Assembly (NCBI GenBank): GCA_944324365.1
Contig: CALUWA010000014.1
Coordinates: forward strand, 1-45,856
From: Candidatus Gastranaerophilales bacterium
Lineage (GTDB): Bacteria > Cyanobacteriota > Vampirovibrionia > Gastranaerophilales > Gastranaerophilaceae
DNA: 45,856 nt
Reading direction: 5' to 3'
Positions within the stretch are counted from its first letter, which is position 1, and every line of letters begins with the position of its first letter. Position numbers and translations under genes: made by a program. Shown here one piece after another: positions 33,171 to 41,513 of the stretch. The notes beneath the pieces are model-generated. The model made no database searches. It saw nothing but the letters and a program-made list of their open reading frames with translations, and had not been told where the DNA came from.

Positions 33171-34787
33171 ATGTTTAAAAAAATAGATGAGTACATAGAA
33201 AAACATATTAAACGTATTATTGAAGACAAAGCCCCTAAAGTTGAGGAAACAGGCTATTTCTTTTTGCCCGAAGCTGACAGAAATGAACTTTTGGCCCATA
33301 GTTTGCAAAGAACCCAAAAAGATCTGATTCCGCAAACAGTTACTGGTACTGCAATGGATGGTTTTAATGATTCCGGGGCAAAATTAAATTCTGCTTATGC
33401 TATTTACGGGCAGGTAAATGATATTATTTATACACATTTTGCTTTGCAGGGTTTTATCGGTTTTCAGGCATGTGCTCTGTTGAGTCAAAACTGGCTGATT
33501 AATAAATGCTGCATGCTTCCTCCAAAAGAAGCTATGGCCCCGGATTATGATATTGCATTCAAGACTAAAGATGTAATAGATAAGGATAAAGAAATTTTAA
33601 CCGATTTAAAGACGGTGTCTGACAGTAAAGCCGGTTATAAAATAAAAGAACTTGCAGTTGAATTTGCTGAAAAGAAGCGTCAATTCGGTGTTGCTTATGC
33701 TTACCCTCTTGTCAAAGGTGCAAACTATGAAAAACCTTTCAATTTAAAATATATTAAACCGGGAAGTTATGAAGGTATGGTTAATATAGATCCTTATTGG
33801 GTTTCGCCGGAATTAAATTCTGAAGGTGCCACGGATACGGCTTCATCTAATTTTTATGAACCTGAGTGGTATAGACTGCCTGATGGAAAACGCCTGCATA
33901 AATCGTGGGTGGTTAAAGCGGTTAACGGAAATTTGCCGGATATTTTAAAACCTACTTATTATTACGGAGGGTATCCTATCCCGCAATTGGTATATCAAAG
34001 GGTTTATGCTGCTGAAAGTGTTGCAAATGAAGCTCCTATGCTTGCTAAATCAAAACGTTTATTATATATGGACGGAAATCTTGGGAATTACGTTTTGAAC
34101 CAGAGCAAGGCTGAAAATGATGCAAAAGCCTTCACATATTTCAGAGATAATTGGGGTGTTGTTGTTAAACGTCCTGACCAGGCTATAGGGCAGATTGATA
34201 CGTCTTTAACAGATTTTGATGCGGTTATGATGTCGCAATACCAGCTTGTGGCTGCAGCTGCCGGAATGCAGGCAACAAAGCTGTTGGAAACTCAGCCAAA
34301 AGGGTTTAATGCTTCAGGAGATTTCGAAAAAGCGCAATATAATTCATTATTACTATCTATAGAAAAAGAAGATTATATCCCTTATTTGAACTTTCATTAT
34401 ATGATTTTACTTAAATCAATGTTTAATAAGGAATATACAATTGATTGTGAATTTAATCCGATTGATACTCCAAGTATTAGGGAATTGGCTGAATGTAATG
34501 AGATCAAATCAAGAATTAACACAAGCTATGTTGCAGCCGGTGTAATCAGTAATGATGAATGCAGGGAAACTTTACGCCTGGATCCGGCCAGTGGATATAA
34601 CTCGTTAACTGGAGATGCACCTGATTCTAATAAAAAAGATGAAAAAACAAAAGAGAAACAGGAGCCTGCGGGCGGAGAAAAACAGGTTCAACCACCGGAG
34701 CAGGAAAATAATTCTGTACAGTCGTTTGCAAATACGGAGGAGCTTCCGGCGGCAGATGCTGAGGACGTAAATAATAATGATTCTTAA
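33171..34787 (+). CDS. Phage portal protein, DUF1073 family
   Basis: The portal ring forms the DNA entry vertex and docks the terminase. The 538 residues match DUF1073-type portals: an N-terminal region with ALQGFIGFQACALLSQNWLI (about 90-110), a middle with KPGSYEGMVNIDPYWVSPEL, the conserved stretch YQLVAAAAGMQATKLLETQP (about 360) and NASGDFEKAQYNSLL. A disordered, Lys/Glu/Gln-rich tail covers about residues 485-538. AAGGAG precedes the ATG. This Pfam group also covers the N-terminal region of anti-CBASS Acb1-like proteins, but nothing here shows that activity. Confidence 0.88.
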   Translation: MFKKIDEYIEKHIKRIIEDKAPKVEETGYFFLPEADRNELLAHSLQRTQKDLIPQTVTGTAMDGFNDSGAKLNSAYAIYGQVNDIIYTHFALQGFIGFQACALLSQNWLINKCCMLPPKEAMAPDYDIAFKTKDVIDKDKEILTDLKTVSDSKAGYKIKELAVEFAEKKRQFGVAYAYPLVKGANYEKPFNLKYIKPGSYEGMVNIDPYWVSPELNSEGATDTASSNFYEPEWYRLPDGKRLHKSWVVKAVNGNLPDILKPTYYYGGYPIPQLVYQRVYAAESVANEAPMLAKSKRLLYMDGNLGNYVLNQSKAENDAKAFTYFRDNWGVVVKRPDQAIGQIDTSLTDFDAVMMSQYQLVAAAAGMQATKLLETQPKGFNASGDFEKAQYNSLLLSIEKEDYIPYLNFHYMILLKSMFNKEYTIDCEFNPIDTPSIRELAECNEIKSRINTSYVAAGVISNDECRETLRLDPASGYNSLTGDAPDSNKKDEKTKEKQEPAGGEKQVQPPEQENNSVQSFANTEELPAADAEDVNNNDS

Positions 34788-35132
34788 TTTGCTACCAAAA
34801 ATAGGACTAAAATTCCTGCAATATGTTGCAAATCTTAATGTTATTCGGAACATTGCTACAAATAAGCTCATCTAAACGGATGAGATTTTGAAAGACTTTA
34901 AACGGGCATGGTAAAAATCTACATCAAACGGATGAGCGGTTTTTATTAAAATTTTTAAATATTCTAAAATATGATACATTTTTATGTTTATTCCAAATTT
35001 TGGAGGAAAATATATGTTTTGTTAAATATGTTTAGAATAATATACTTCTTATTTTTTAATGTTTTATCTGATAGAAATTTGATTTTATTTGACGGAAGAT
35101 ATTCCGTCTTTTTAATTTAGAAAGGAAAATAT
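34788..35132. other. 345-nt gap between portal and protease genes
   Basis: No gene is seen. A motif of about 15 nt occurs twice, CATCTAAACGGATGAG (34869-34884) and CATCAAACGGATGAG (34922-34936); the first forms a hairpin with CTCATC/GATGAG. Many phages of this layout carry a MuF-like minor head gene at this place, so the gap may mark its loss. Confidence 0.55.
35091..35113 (+). terminator. Terminator or attenuator just before the DUF2213 gene
   Basis: The perfect arms GACGGAA (35091-35097) and TTCCGTC (35102-35108) are followed by five T. It is only 20 nt before the next ATG, with the ribosome site GAAAGGAAAAT in between. Confidence 0.75.
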
Positions 35133-35876
35133 ATGAAAATAGTTGATCACAATAATTTTTGGCTTATGGCAGATAACCCTATATCTAAAGTCGGGATTTA
35201 TCCTTATTTTGGCAGTCAAATTTCGGCGGATTTTATTCCTGATAAGCTTTATAATGTTTTGCGGCCGGCAGAGGAAATCGGCTCGGAGGATAGTTTAAAA
35301 TCATTACAGCTTCTTCCTATTGTAGATGAGCATGGTATGCTTGGTTCGGAAGATGGCATGATTAATCCGGAAGAAAAAGGTGTCCATGGTGTTATAGGTG
35401 AAAAAGTGTATCTTAAAGATGGTACGATTTATGCTGATTTAAAGATTTTTTCCGAAGCTTTGAAAGAAGAAATTGCTAATGGTAAAAAGCAGCTTTCACT
35501 CGGTTATTTTTGTGACTATGACCCTACACCCGGTGAATATAACGGGCAACACTATGATGCAATTCAAAGAAATTTGAGAGGAAATCATTTAGCGCTTGTA
35601 GAAGAAGGCAGAATGGGGCCTGATGTAAGAATAATGGATTCGGATGAATTGGAAGAGACGGAAAACGAGGAGGAAACATCCTTGCCGGATGATGATTCTT
35701 TGGAAGAAGAAACACAGATACCGGAATTAGAAGAACAAGAAGAAACAGTTATAGATTCTTTTGGGGAGGATCCGGCTTTTGAGGAGTATTTAAAAGGGGA
35801 ACGGGATAACCACGCAAAGGCATATTACTCGGGCCCGTATGATGCGGCATTCGAAGCGTATTTGAGGGGAGAGTAA
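35133..35876 (+). CDS. DUF2213 phage protein, probable prohead protease/scaffold, with repeat tail
   Basis: DUF2213 proteins sit between portal and capsid genes, and I take them as prohead protease/scaffold proteins. Residues 1-170 show the family core: KVGIYPYFGSQI, LLPIVDEHGMLG, KKQLSLGYFCDYDP and RGNHLALVEEGRMGPDVRI. An acidic linker follows (about 172-212). Then comes a 35-residue tail (213-247) made of DPAFEEYLKGE and DAAFEAYLRGE with a Tyr-rich spacer. The same tail ends the lipase gene 3 kb downstream (34 of 35 residues identical), although the rest of the two proteins is unrelated. In phage scaffolds the C-terminal end commonly contacts the capsid protein, so the tail may be a capsid-binding tag. 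Confidence 0.85.
   Translation: MKIVDHNNFWLMADNPISKVGIYPYFGSQISADFIPDKLYNVLRPAEEIGSEDSLKSLQLLPIVDEHGMLGSEDGMINPEEKGVHGVIGEKVYLKDGTIYADLKIFSEALKEEIANGKKQLSLGYFCDYDPTPGEYNGQHYDAIQRNLRGNHLALVEEGRMGPDVRIMDSDELEETENEEETSLPDDDSLEEETQIPELEEQEETVIDSFGEDPAFEEYLKGERDNHAKAYYSGPYDAAFEAYLRGE
35769..35876 (+). repeat. 108-nt tail-coding direct repeat, copy 1
   Basis: It encodes the last 35 residues plus stop of the DUF2213 protein. It matches 38849-38956 at 96 of 108 bases. Ten differences are silent codon changes, one is a stop-for-stop change, and one is CAC (His) versus CGC (Arg). Confidence 0.92.
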
Positions 35877-35912
35877 AGCTCTCTCCCAAATAATAAATAG
35901 CATTGCGGCTAA

Positions 35913-35942
35913 TTGACAACATTTATAGAACCATAGTATCCT
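35913..35942 (+). promoter_or_regulatory. Promoter of the cargo cassette
   Basis: A perfect -35 TTGACA (35913-35918), an 18-nt spacer, then TATCCT (35937-35942), a four-of-six -10. It allows the cassette to be expressed apart from the head genes. Confidence 0.6.
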
Positions 35943-35966
35943 AAAACAAATAGGAGTGGAAGAAGA

Positions 35967-37214
35967 ATGAAAAAGTTAGTATTGGTATTAATGACATTAG
36001 TGTTGTTAATGAGCATGGGAGTGTCGCAGGCGAAAGAGAAGAATTATGGGAAATACGGGAAATTTGAGAAGTTAAAATTTTACCCTGGCTTATGGAAGCA
36101 GCCGGCTGTAGCAATAAGCGACAATGAGCTATTATTTTTGGGCGGTCATAGAGAATATGTAAAAGAGCCAATAACAGCAAAGATCTACAATATAGATACC
36201 AAAGAGCTGAAAGATTTGGGTTCGTCGATGAATGTACCTCGAGCGCATTACAGTGCAATAAAATACGATGACAGCCATGTATTATTATTTGGCGGTAAGC
36301 CAAATGAAGTGTGTCCGGTAGATGTTCCATATTCAGAGTGGAAGAAATACGCCCATATAGTAGAGATATATGATATAAAAGCTAATAAATTTACGCGCAT
36401 ACAAGATACGAAGTATTTATATGGGGAATATTATGAGGGAGTAAATCCGGAAGCAGTATTATTAGACGATGGCCGAGTTGTCCTGTCAAGTCTTGGGCGA
36501 AACAAAGATAAAAAATTGATTCGTCATTATGAGGTGTTTAATCCCAAGACGAAGACGATAACCGAGTATAAACCGAAAAGTCAATTTCCCCCTGAATATG
36601 GGGATTCAGGCGGGTTGGTAGCACTTAATAACCATGAGGTATTACTATACAGTGATCCATTTGAACGTAAAGGTCCGAATAAATGGGGTAATTATCATGA
36701 TGACATAAGGATCGAGATGTATATATTGGACATAGATAGCGGAAAAGTAACGCAAATAAAAGGCACGGACGATTTCTTTGGCGATTGTATATGTGACCAG
36801 CATCAAGTCGACAAAAATACGTTATTATTTGCAGGAGTTTGTCGTAGCGATATAGATCTTGTAGAATTGGATATTCCGACACGAACCTTCAAAAGTTTGG
36901 GAAGCTATCCAAAAGATTTAGGATATAGTTCAGTGTTGTTGGATAACGGTAATTTGTTATTTTTGGATAGTTATTTATGGGGATATTCTACTCCCTTTGA
37001 CATAATAGATGCCCCGTTGTATTTGTATGGGAAATATTTACACTATGCCTTATATGATTACAAAAATAAAAAGGTGTATAAATATAGGGCATCTTATACT
37101 TTGGATCCGGATAAATATAGTAGGAGTGCGCCATATACAGTGAAGTTAAAGAATGCTGTATATATAAATGGAGATAAGTTTCAGTTGTATCGTTATAATG
37201 AAAAGGAGGAATAA
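35967..37214 (+). CDS. Exported kelch-like beta-propeller protein (cargo gene 1)
   Basis: The 415 residues start with a clear Sec signal peptide (MKKLVLVLMTLVLLMSMGVS, cut near QA|KEK; no lipobox cysteine). Kelch-type blades follow, each with a hydrophobic strand, a loop and a Gly-Gly or aromatic signature: ELLFLGGHREYVKEP, HVLLFGGKPNEVCP, RVVLSSLGRN, EVLLYSDPFE, TLLFAGVCRSD and NLLFLDSYLWG. This is about six blades. It should be periplasmic or outside the cell. Its stop overlaps the lipase start (TAATG), so both are made together. A plausible role is immunity against, or a chaperone for, the lipase; that is inference. Ile is mostly ATA here, unlike in the capsid gene. Confidence 0.82.
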   Translation: MKKLVLVLMTLVLLMSMGVSQAKEKNYGKYGKFEKLKFYPGLWKQPAVAISDNELLFLGGHREYVKEPITAKIYNIDTKELKDLGSSMNVPRAHYSAIKYDDSHVLLFGGKPNEVCPVDVPYSEWKKYAHIVEIYDIKANKFTRIQDTKYLYGEYYEGVNPEAVLLDDGRVVLSSLGRNKDKKLIRHYEVFNPKTKTITEYKPKSQFPPEYGDSGGLVALNNHEVLLYSDPFERKGPNKWGNYHDDIRIEMYILDIDSGKVTQIKGTDDFFGDCICDQHQVDKNTLLFAGVCRSDIDLVELDIPTRTFKSLGSYPKDLGYSSVLLDNGNLLFLDSYLWGYSTPFDIIDAPLYLYGKYLHYALYDYKNKKVYKYRASYTLDPDKYSRSAPYTVKLKNAVYINGDKFQLYRYNEKEE

Positions 37215-38956
37215 TGAAGATAATAACCAGAAAATTTACATATGATGAAATAAAAAATGACCCAGACACACAGGTTTCAGCAGAACTGTGTTCAATATTT
37301 GCAAATGTTGTGTATGAAGATGACAGGTTGAAAAGTAAAGAAGACGTATCTGTAGAATCGGAATTGACTGGTGGTAATAAAGGAGATAATAGAAAAGGGA
37401 AAAAGCAAGAAGAAGGTATATTGCAGAATAATTTAGAGGTAATCGCAACTAAAAAGGATTTAGATGTATCTACTTGGCGTGCAATAGATTTAAAGGAGCG
37501 GAAATCTCCGGAGCCAGGAACGGGTGGGAGTAAGCAAACAGAAGTAAATAAAGCAGAAGTAGAGAAACAAATAGGCGGCTTTCGAGCCGCCTCTTTTATG
37601 AATAAAGACACTAAAGAGATAGTAATATCTTATTGCGGCACAAATTCACCAATGGACTACCCGGTTGACTTAGCCCTAGCGCTTCATATTCCGCACTGGC
37701 AGGAGTGGCAGGCGGAGCGTTATTACAAAGCAATAGCCAAGAAATATCCCGGGTATAAAATAACCTTAACCGGTCATTCATTGGGCGGTGCATTAGTCCA
37801 GCATGTGGGCTCAAAATATGGTCTTCGGGGGATAACATTTAATGCGCCCGGGATAAGAAAATCAAAGAATGCCAAACAAACAGAAGGCAAATCTAATATA
37901 GTAAACTATGTAAATATGAATGATCCATTCGGTTGTTCATTTAAGCACATAGGGGAAGTAAGATATTATTTACCGGATGGCATTGTAGACGGAAAATACA
38001 AACCCCATTCTGATTATGTAGGAGCAGATTTTAGTAAATACAAACCGATAGTGTTTAAAGATAGAGAAGGTAATGTAGTAGATTGGGGAACCCGTAATGC
38101 CCTGAGTATATTCAAGTATGATATAAATAACAAAAATAGTGTATTAAAACACGGAGCAACAGCGATAGACGCAAATGCATATACATTTCAACAAACAATG
38201 GAGCTAATGTTTTATTCAAATATTAACCCGCTCTGTATAGAAGGTAGCCATAACTATGACGTAGATGGAGAAGAAAGTACAATAGAGGTAAAGGATAATA
38301 AGGTAGTATGCAGTTATCCTGAGAAAAACTATCCGATACAGGAGGCAATACATAAGACAGTGGGCGGTACAGTAAAAGGGATTCACCAAGGTGCCGAAAA
38401 GACAGTAAATTATCTAAAGAAGAAGAACGACAACCCAAACAAATCAGACGAACACGAGGCTGGCACCGCAACCGGCGGGGCATCAAAAGTGGAAGAAGTG
38501 GAAGTTGAAGCAGAAAAAGAAAACAAAAAAGAAAAAGAAGGAGAAACAGAAACCCGTTCTAAAGAAAATACGAAGCGCAAAGAAAAGGCGGAGCAAAAAG
38601 AACCACGCGGTAAGAAATCGGGCAGCGGGGGCGGAAACGAGAAAGGTCATTGGATAACGACCAAGGGCGGGAAACATATATTTATAGAGGACGGAGTACC
38701 ACGGATACGATATTTTTGTTATAGCGAACCAATGCCGATAATAAATACCGAAGTAAAAGAACAGCAAAGCTCCCCAGCGGTAGTCAAAGGCCGCAGAGAG
38801 CCGGAAATAATATACAGTTTTGCTCCGGTGGGTTATGAGAGCGAAAAGGATCCTGCCTTTGAGGAGTATTTAAAGGGTGAACGAGATAACCGCGCTAAGG
38901 CATATTACTCGGGCCCGTATGATGCGGCATTTGAGGCGTATTTAAGGGGAGAATAG
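37214..38956 (+). CDS. Lipase (class 3-like) with a phage-head-type tail (cargo gene 2)
   Basis: This is an alpha/beta-hydrolase of the fungal lipase (Lipase_3) type. The N-terminal part (about 125-280) has IVISYCGTNSPMDYPVDLAL, the nucleophile elbow GHSLGGAL with Ser189, then VNMNDPFGC (Asp237) and KPHSDYVGADF (His265), a plausible Ser-Asp-His triad. There is no signal peptide. A long Lys/Glu-rich linker (about 410-475) leads to GHWITTKGGKHIFIEDG (478-494), a W-x-T-x-x-G-x-H-x-x-I motif I recall from phage head (MuF-type) proteins. The last 35 residues (546-580) equal the tail of the DUF2213 protein. The tail suggests packaging in, or binding to, the phage head. The likely substrate is membrane or storage lipid. 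Confidence 0.85.
   Translation: MKIITRKFTYDEIKNDPDTQVSAELCSIFANVVYEDDRLKSKEDVSVESELTGGNKGDNRKGKKQEEGILQNNLEVIATKKDLDVSTWRAIDLKERKSPEPGTGGSKQTEVNKAEVEKQIGGFRAASFMNKDTKEIVISYCGTNSPMDYPVDLALALHIPHWQEWQAERYYKAIAKKYPGYKITLTGHSLGGALVQHVGSKYGLRGITFNAPGIRKSKNAKQTEGKSNIVNYVNMNDPFGCSFKHIGEVRYYLPDGIVDGKYKPHSDYVGADFSKYKPIVFKDREGNVVDWGTRNALSIFKYDINNKNSVLKHGATAIDANAYTFQQTMELMFYSNINPLCIEGSHNYDVDGEESTIEVKDNKVVCSYPEKNYPIQEAIHKTVGGTVKGIHQGAEKTVNYLKKKNDNPNKSDEHEAGTATGGASKVEEVEVEAEKENKKEKEGETETRSKENTKRKEKAEQKEPRGKKSGSGGGNEKGHWITTKGGKHIFIEDGVPRIRYFCYSEPMPIINTEVKEQQSSPAVVKGRREPEIIYSFAPVGYESEKDPAFEEYLKGERDNRAKAYYSGPYDAAFEAYLRGE
38849..38956 (+). repeat. 108-nt tail-coding direct repeat, copy 2
   Basis: It encodes the end of the lipase. 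It flanks the cargo cassette on the right, as copy 1 does on the left, in the same orientation and 3080 nt apart. Confidence 0.92.
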
Positions 38957-38997
38957 GCATTTAATTATTAGATGCTGTTTATAAATTCATTAAATCG

Positions 38998-39028
38998 AAA
39001 GTATCATTCTGTAATGATACTTTATTTT
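38998..39028 (+). terminator. Terminator closing the cargo cassette
   Basis: The perfect 11-bp arms AAAGTATCATT (38998-39008) and AATGATACTTT (39013-39023) flank a 4-nt loop. ATTTTGTTG follows. Confidence 0.82.
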
Positions 39029-39097
39029 GTTGCAAAAAAATACGATAGCGGGGACATGTAGTTCCCGAAAATAGTTTAAACAAAAGGAGATATCGAA

Positions 39098-39580
39098 ATG
39101 ACACTACAAAAACAAGTTTATGAAAAACAGGCGGCAGGTGTAATCGGTGAATTAGCCGATACATCTCCAAAAAGAGTTGCACCTTACATTGTAAAAGCTA
39201 ATTCCGATGTAAAACCATCTATCGGATGTGCATATACATTAAGTGATAAGGAGCATGAACTGACAATAGGCGGAAGCGGAGCTTTTGTCGGAGTGGCTGT
39301 CGGCCCGAAGCAATACGTAACTGATACTTTAGAATCTTCTCTTTTATTAAAAGACGGTGCGATTGCTCAAATCTGCTCTATGGGGCATGTTTACGTTACT
39401 TCCAAAACAGCGGTTACTCCGGGTAATATTGCGGCTTTTGATCCTGCTAACGGTCAAATTTATGCTTATGCAGACGCTTCTGCTGCGACAACTGCAAAAC
39501 ATACAGTTATCCCAAATGCAAAATTCGTATTCTGTGAAGCTGATGCTAACGGTACCGCGATTTTGGAATTAAATTCATAA
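39098..39580 (+). CDS. Capsid cement/decoration protein
   Basis: The 160 residues lie directly before the major capsid gene, the usual place for a cement protein. The body is beta-rich with a Gly pattern (ELTIGGSGAFVGVAVGPKQY) and a late segment VTPGNIAAFDPANGQIYAYA. This is typical of phage structural cement proteins that bind the capsid lattice from outside. AAAGGAGA precedes the ATG. No cysteine pairs, signal or enzyme motifs are seen. Confidence 0.78.
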   Translation: MTLQKQVYEKQAAGVIGELADTSPKRVAPYIVKANSDVKPSIGCAYTLSDKEHELTIGGSGAFVGVAVGPKQYVTDTLESSLLLKDGAIAQICSMGHVYVTSKTAVTPGNIAAFDPANGQIYAYADASAATTAKHTVIPNAKFVFCEADANGTAILELNS

Positions 39581-39609
39581 TTACATTTAACAATAGGAGA
39601 TAAAGATAA

Positions 39610-40704
39610 ATGAAACAATCAAACATTTTAAGTTACATTCCTGCTCATCAGGTTCGTTCTTATGCGATGGATGCAAGTACTACAAAACAAACTCTTCAAA
39701 GGCTTGGAATTGGTTATAGCGCAGAAGCTTATGCCGATATTAAAAATTATTCCCGTAAATATGGTATGGATGCGGCTGTGCCAATGGTGACAACTCCGAG
39801 CATTTCAACTCCGGCGCAGGTTTTACAGCACTGGATTGCGGAAGCTATAGAAGTTGTTACCGCCGCACGTGAAATAGATACAATTGTAGGAAGAACTATT
39901 GCCGGTAATTGGGCTGATAAAGAAATTGTTCAAAGAGTTCTTGAAAGAACCGGCCGCCCAAGACCTTACGGCGACGATACGGATATCCCTCTTTCTTCCT
40001 GGAATTCAAATTTTGAAAGCCGTGATATTGTAAGATTTGAAGAAGGCTGTATGGTTGGTATTCTTGAACAGGAAAGAGCCGGTAAAATGCTTATTTCCGC
40101 AGAAACAGAAAAAAGAGCGGCTGCAGCAGAAGCGCTTGCTATTGAAATGAACAATGTAGGCTTCTATGGTTACAATTCCGGAGCTAATAAAACTTACGGA
40201 TTTTTAAATGACCCTAATTTGCCGGCTTATGTTACGGTTGCGCAAGGTGCAAAGAGTGATACAAAATGGTCTACAAAAACTTATGATGAAATCTGCACGG
40301 ATATAAGAACTGCAATGAATGCTTTAAGAGCTAAAACCGGTAACCTTTTCAGACCTGAAAGAGATCCGGCAGTACTTTCTGTTTCTGTTTCTTGTATGGA
40401 ATATTTGTCTATTCAAAACGATATGGGAACAAGATCTGTTTATGAATGGATACAATCTATGTATCCTTGCGTAAGGGTAGAATCTGCGGTTCAGCTTGAT
40501 GGTGCAAACGGCGGAGAAAATATTTTTGTACTGCATGCGGAAACTCTCAACGGTAAACGCGTTATGGATCAATATGTTCAGGAAGCATTCAGACTTCTCG
40601 GTGTAGAAAAGAAAGCTAAAGGCTTTTTGGAAGATTATTCAAATGCAACAGCCGGAGTTCTTGTAAGACAGCCTATTGGTGTTGTTCGTTATACAGGAAT
40701 TTAA
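39610..40704 (+). CDS. Major capsid protein, DUF2184 family
   Basis: The shell protein has 364 residues, which is normal. A flexible N-terminus is followed by the family-like stretch VVTAAREIDTIVGRTIAGNW (about 77-96), then RPYGDDTDIPLSSWNSNFES (about 117-136), and a C-terminal region with FRLLGVEKKAKGFLEDYSNA and VLVRQPIGVVRYTGI. These regions match DUF2184 capsid proteins of DUF3383-sheath phages as I know them. TAGGAGA precedes the ATG. Its codon use is T-ending, unlike the cargo genes. Confidence 0.88.
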   Translation: MKQSNILSYIPAHQVRSYAMDASTTKQTLQRLGIGYSAEAYADIKNYSRKYGMDAAVPMVTTPSISTPAQVLQHWIAEAIEVVTAAREIDTIVGRTIAGNWADKEIVQRVLERTGRPRPYGDDTDIPLSSWNSNFESRDIVRFEEGCMVGILEQERAGKMLISAETEKRAAAAEALAIEMNNVGFYGYNSGANKTYGFLNDPNLPAYVTVAQGAKSDTKWSTKTYDEICTDIRTAMNALRAKTGNLFRPERDPAVLSVSVSCMEYLSIQNDMGTRSVYEWIQSMYPCVRVESAVQLDGANGGENIFVLHAETLNGKRVMDQYVQEAFRLLGVEKKAKGFLEDYSNATAGVLVRQPIGVVRYTGI

Positions 40705-40728
40705 CAGATATAGTTTTAAGGAGGAAAA

Positions 40729-41100
40729 ATGACTAAGTATATTGCAAGCAAAATGGCAGCTAACGTTAATTATGCCATTTATACAAAAGGGCAAAACGGA
40801 ATTAATGTTGTAAAACAGGTTATTACCATAAACGGCGGTGCTGATGTTATGGATAAAAAGACGCTTATTACTCCGGAAGGTGTTGTAACTGTTCTTAGCG
40901 ATGAAGATTTTTCAAAACTTCAAAGCAACCCTATATTCGTTCGCCATATGGAAAGAGGTGTTTTAAAAGTTTGTTCAAATGAAAGAAACGCGGAAAATGT
41001 TTCTAAAGAACTTACTAAAGATACTTCGGCGCAGCTTACGCCTAAGGATTACAAAAAACAGGGAAAGAAAAAGCCTAAAACTGCGGCGGGTGATGTGTAA
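40729..41100 (+). CDS. Hypothetical phage head protein
   Basis: The 123 residues have a mixed alpha/beta start (ASKMAANVNYAIYTKGQNGI), the segment TITPEGVVTVLSDEDFSKL-like (LITPEGVVTVLSDEDFSKL) and a strongly basic Lys/Thr-rich end. AAGGAGG precedes the ATG. The stop overlaps the next start by one base (TAATG), so it is made together with the DUF4054-like connector. I do not recognise the family; its place suggests a capsid or connector accessory protein. Confidence 0.72.
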   Translation: MTKYIASKMAANVNYAIYTKGQNGINVVKQVITINGGADVMDKKTLITPEGVVTVLSDEDFSKLQSNPIFVRHMERGVLKVCSNERNAENVSKELTKDTSAQLTPKDYKKQGKKKPKTAAGDV

Positions 41101-41501
41101 TGAGTAACGTTGATATAACAAAAGAGGATTTTGTGACGAGTTTCCCCGAATTTAAGGAAATGGATAATATTGATATATTTCTTATTCGGGCAAAGTGTTA
41201 CATTACTCCTAATGATTACGGAAATTTATCCGGAGATTGCCGTAAATTGGCAATTTATCTGTTTACAGCACATCTGCTTACCTTGCAAAAAAATATCACA
41301 GACGGTCAAACGTCTGTTGGTTTGACAGCTTCCGCGTCTATTGACAGGGTAAGCGTTTCTATGGTTCCTCCGCCAAGTTTGGGAGCGTTTGAATATTGGC
41401 TTAATCAGACACAATACGGTGCTGAACTCCTAGCCTTATTACAGTCTAAAATGCCAATACCTCTCTTACTTGGTGGTTCCTTTGTTCGTACATTATTCTA
41501 A
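41100..41501 (+). CDS. Head-tail connector, DUF4054-like
   Basis: The 133 residues match the small alpha-helical head-completion proteins known as DUF4054: ITKEDFVTSFPEFKEMDN, then DIFLIRAKCYITPNDYGNLS, LAIYLFTAHLLTLQ, and the end with WLNQTQYGAELLALLQ. Such proteins form a ring between portal and tail. It overlaps the previous stop by one base. Confidence 0.82.
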   Translation: MSNVDITKEDFVTSFPEFKEMDNIDIFLIRAKCYITPNDYGNLSGDCRKLAIYLFTAHLLTLQKNITDGQTSVGLTASASIDRVSVSMVPPPSLGAFEYWLNQTQYGAELLALLQSKMPIPLLLGGSFVRTLF

Positions 41502-41513
41502 AAGGATATGATT

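Noticed and set aside
33171-34787. Anti-CBASS (Acb1-like) function for the DUF1073 protein
   Set aside because: The family name covers such proteins, but position after the terminase and overall sequence fit a portal; I see no sign of the Acb1 nuclease motifs.
35769-38956. Insertion sequence or transposon with 108-nt ends
   Set aside because: The repeats are direct, lie in coding sequence and preserve a peptide; no transposase and no terminal inverted repeats are present.
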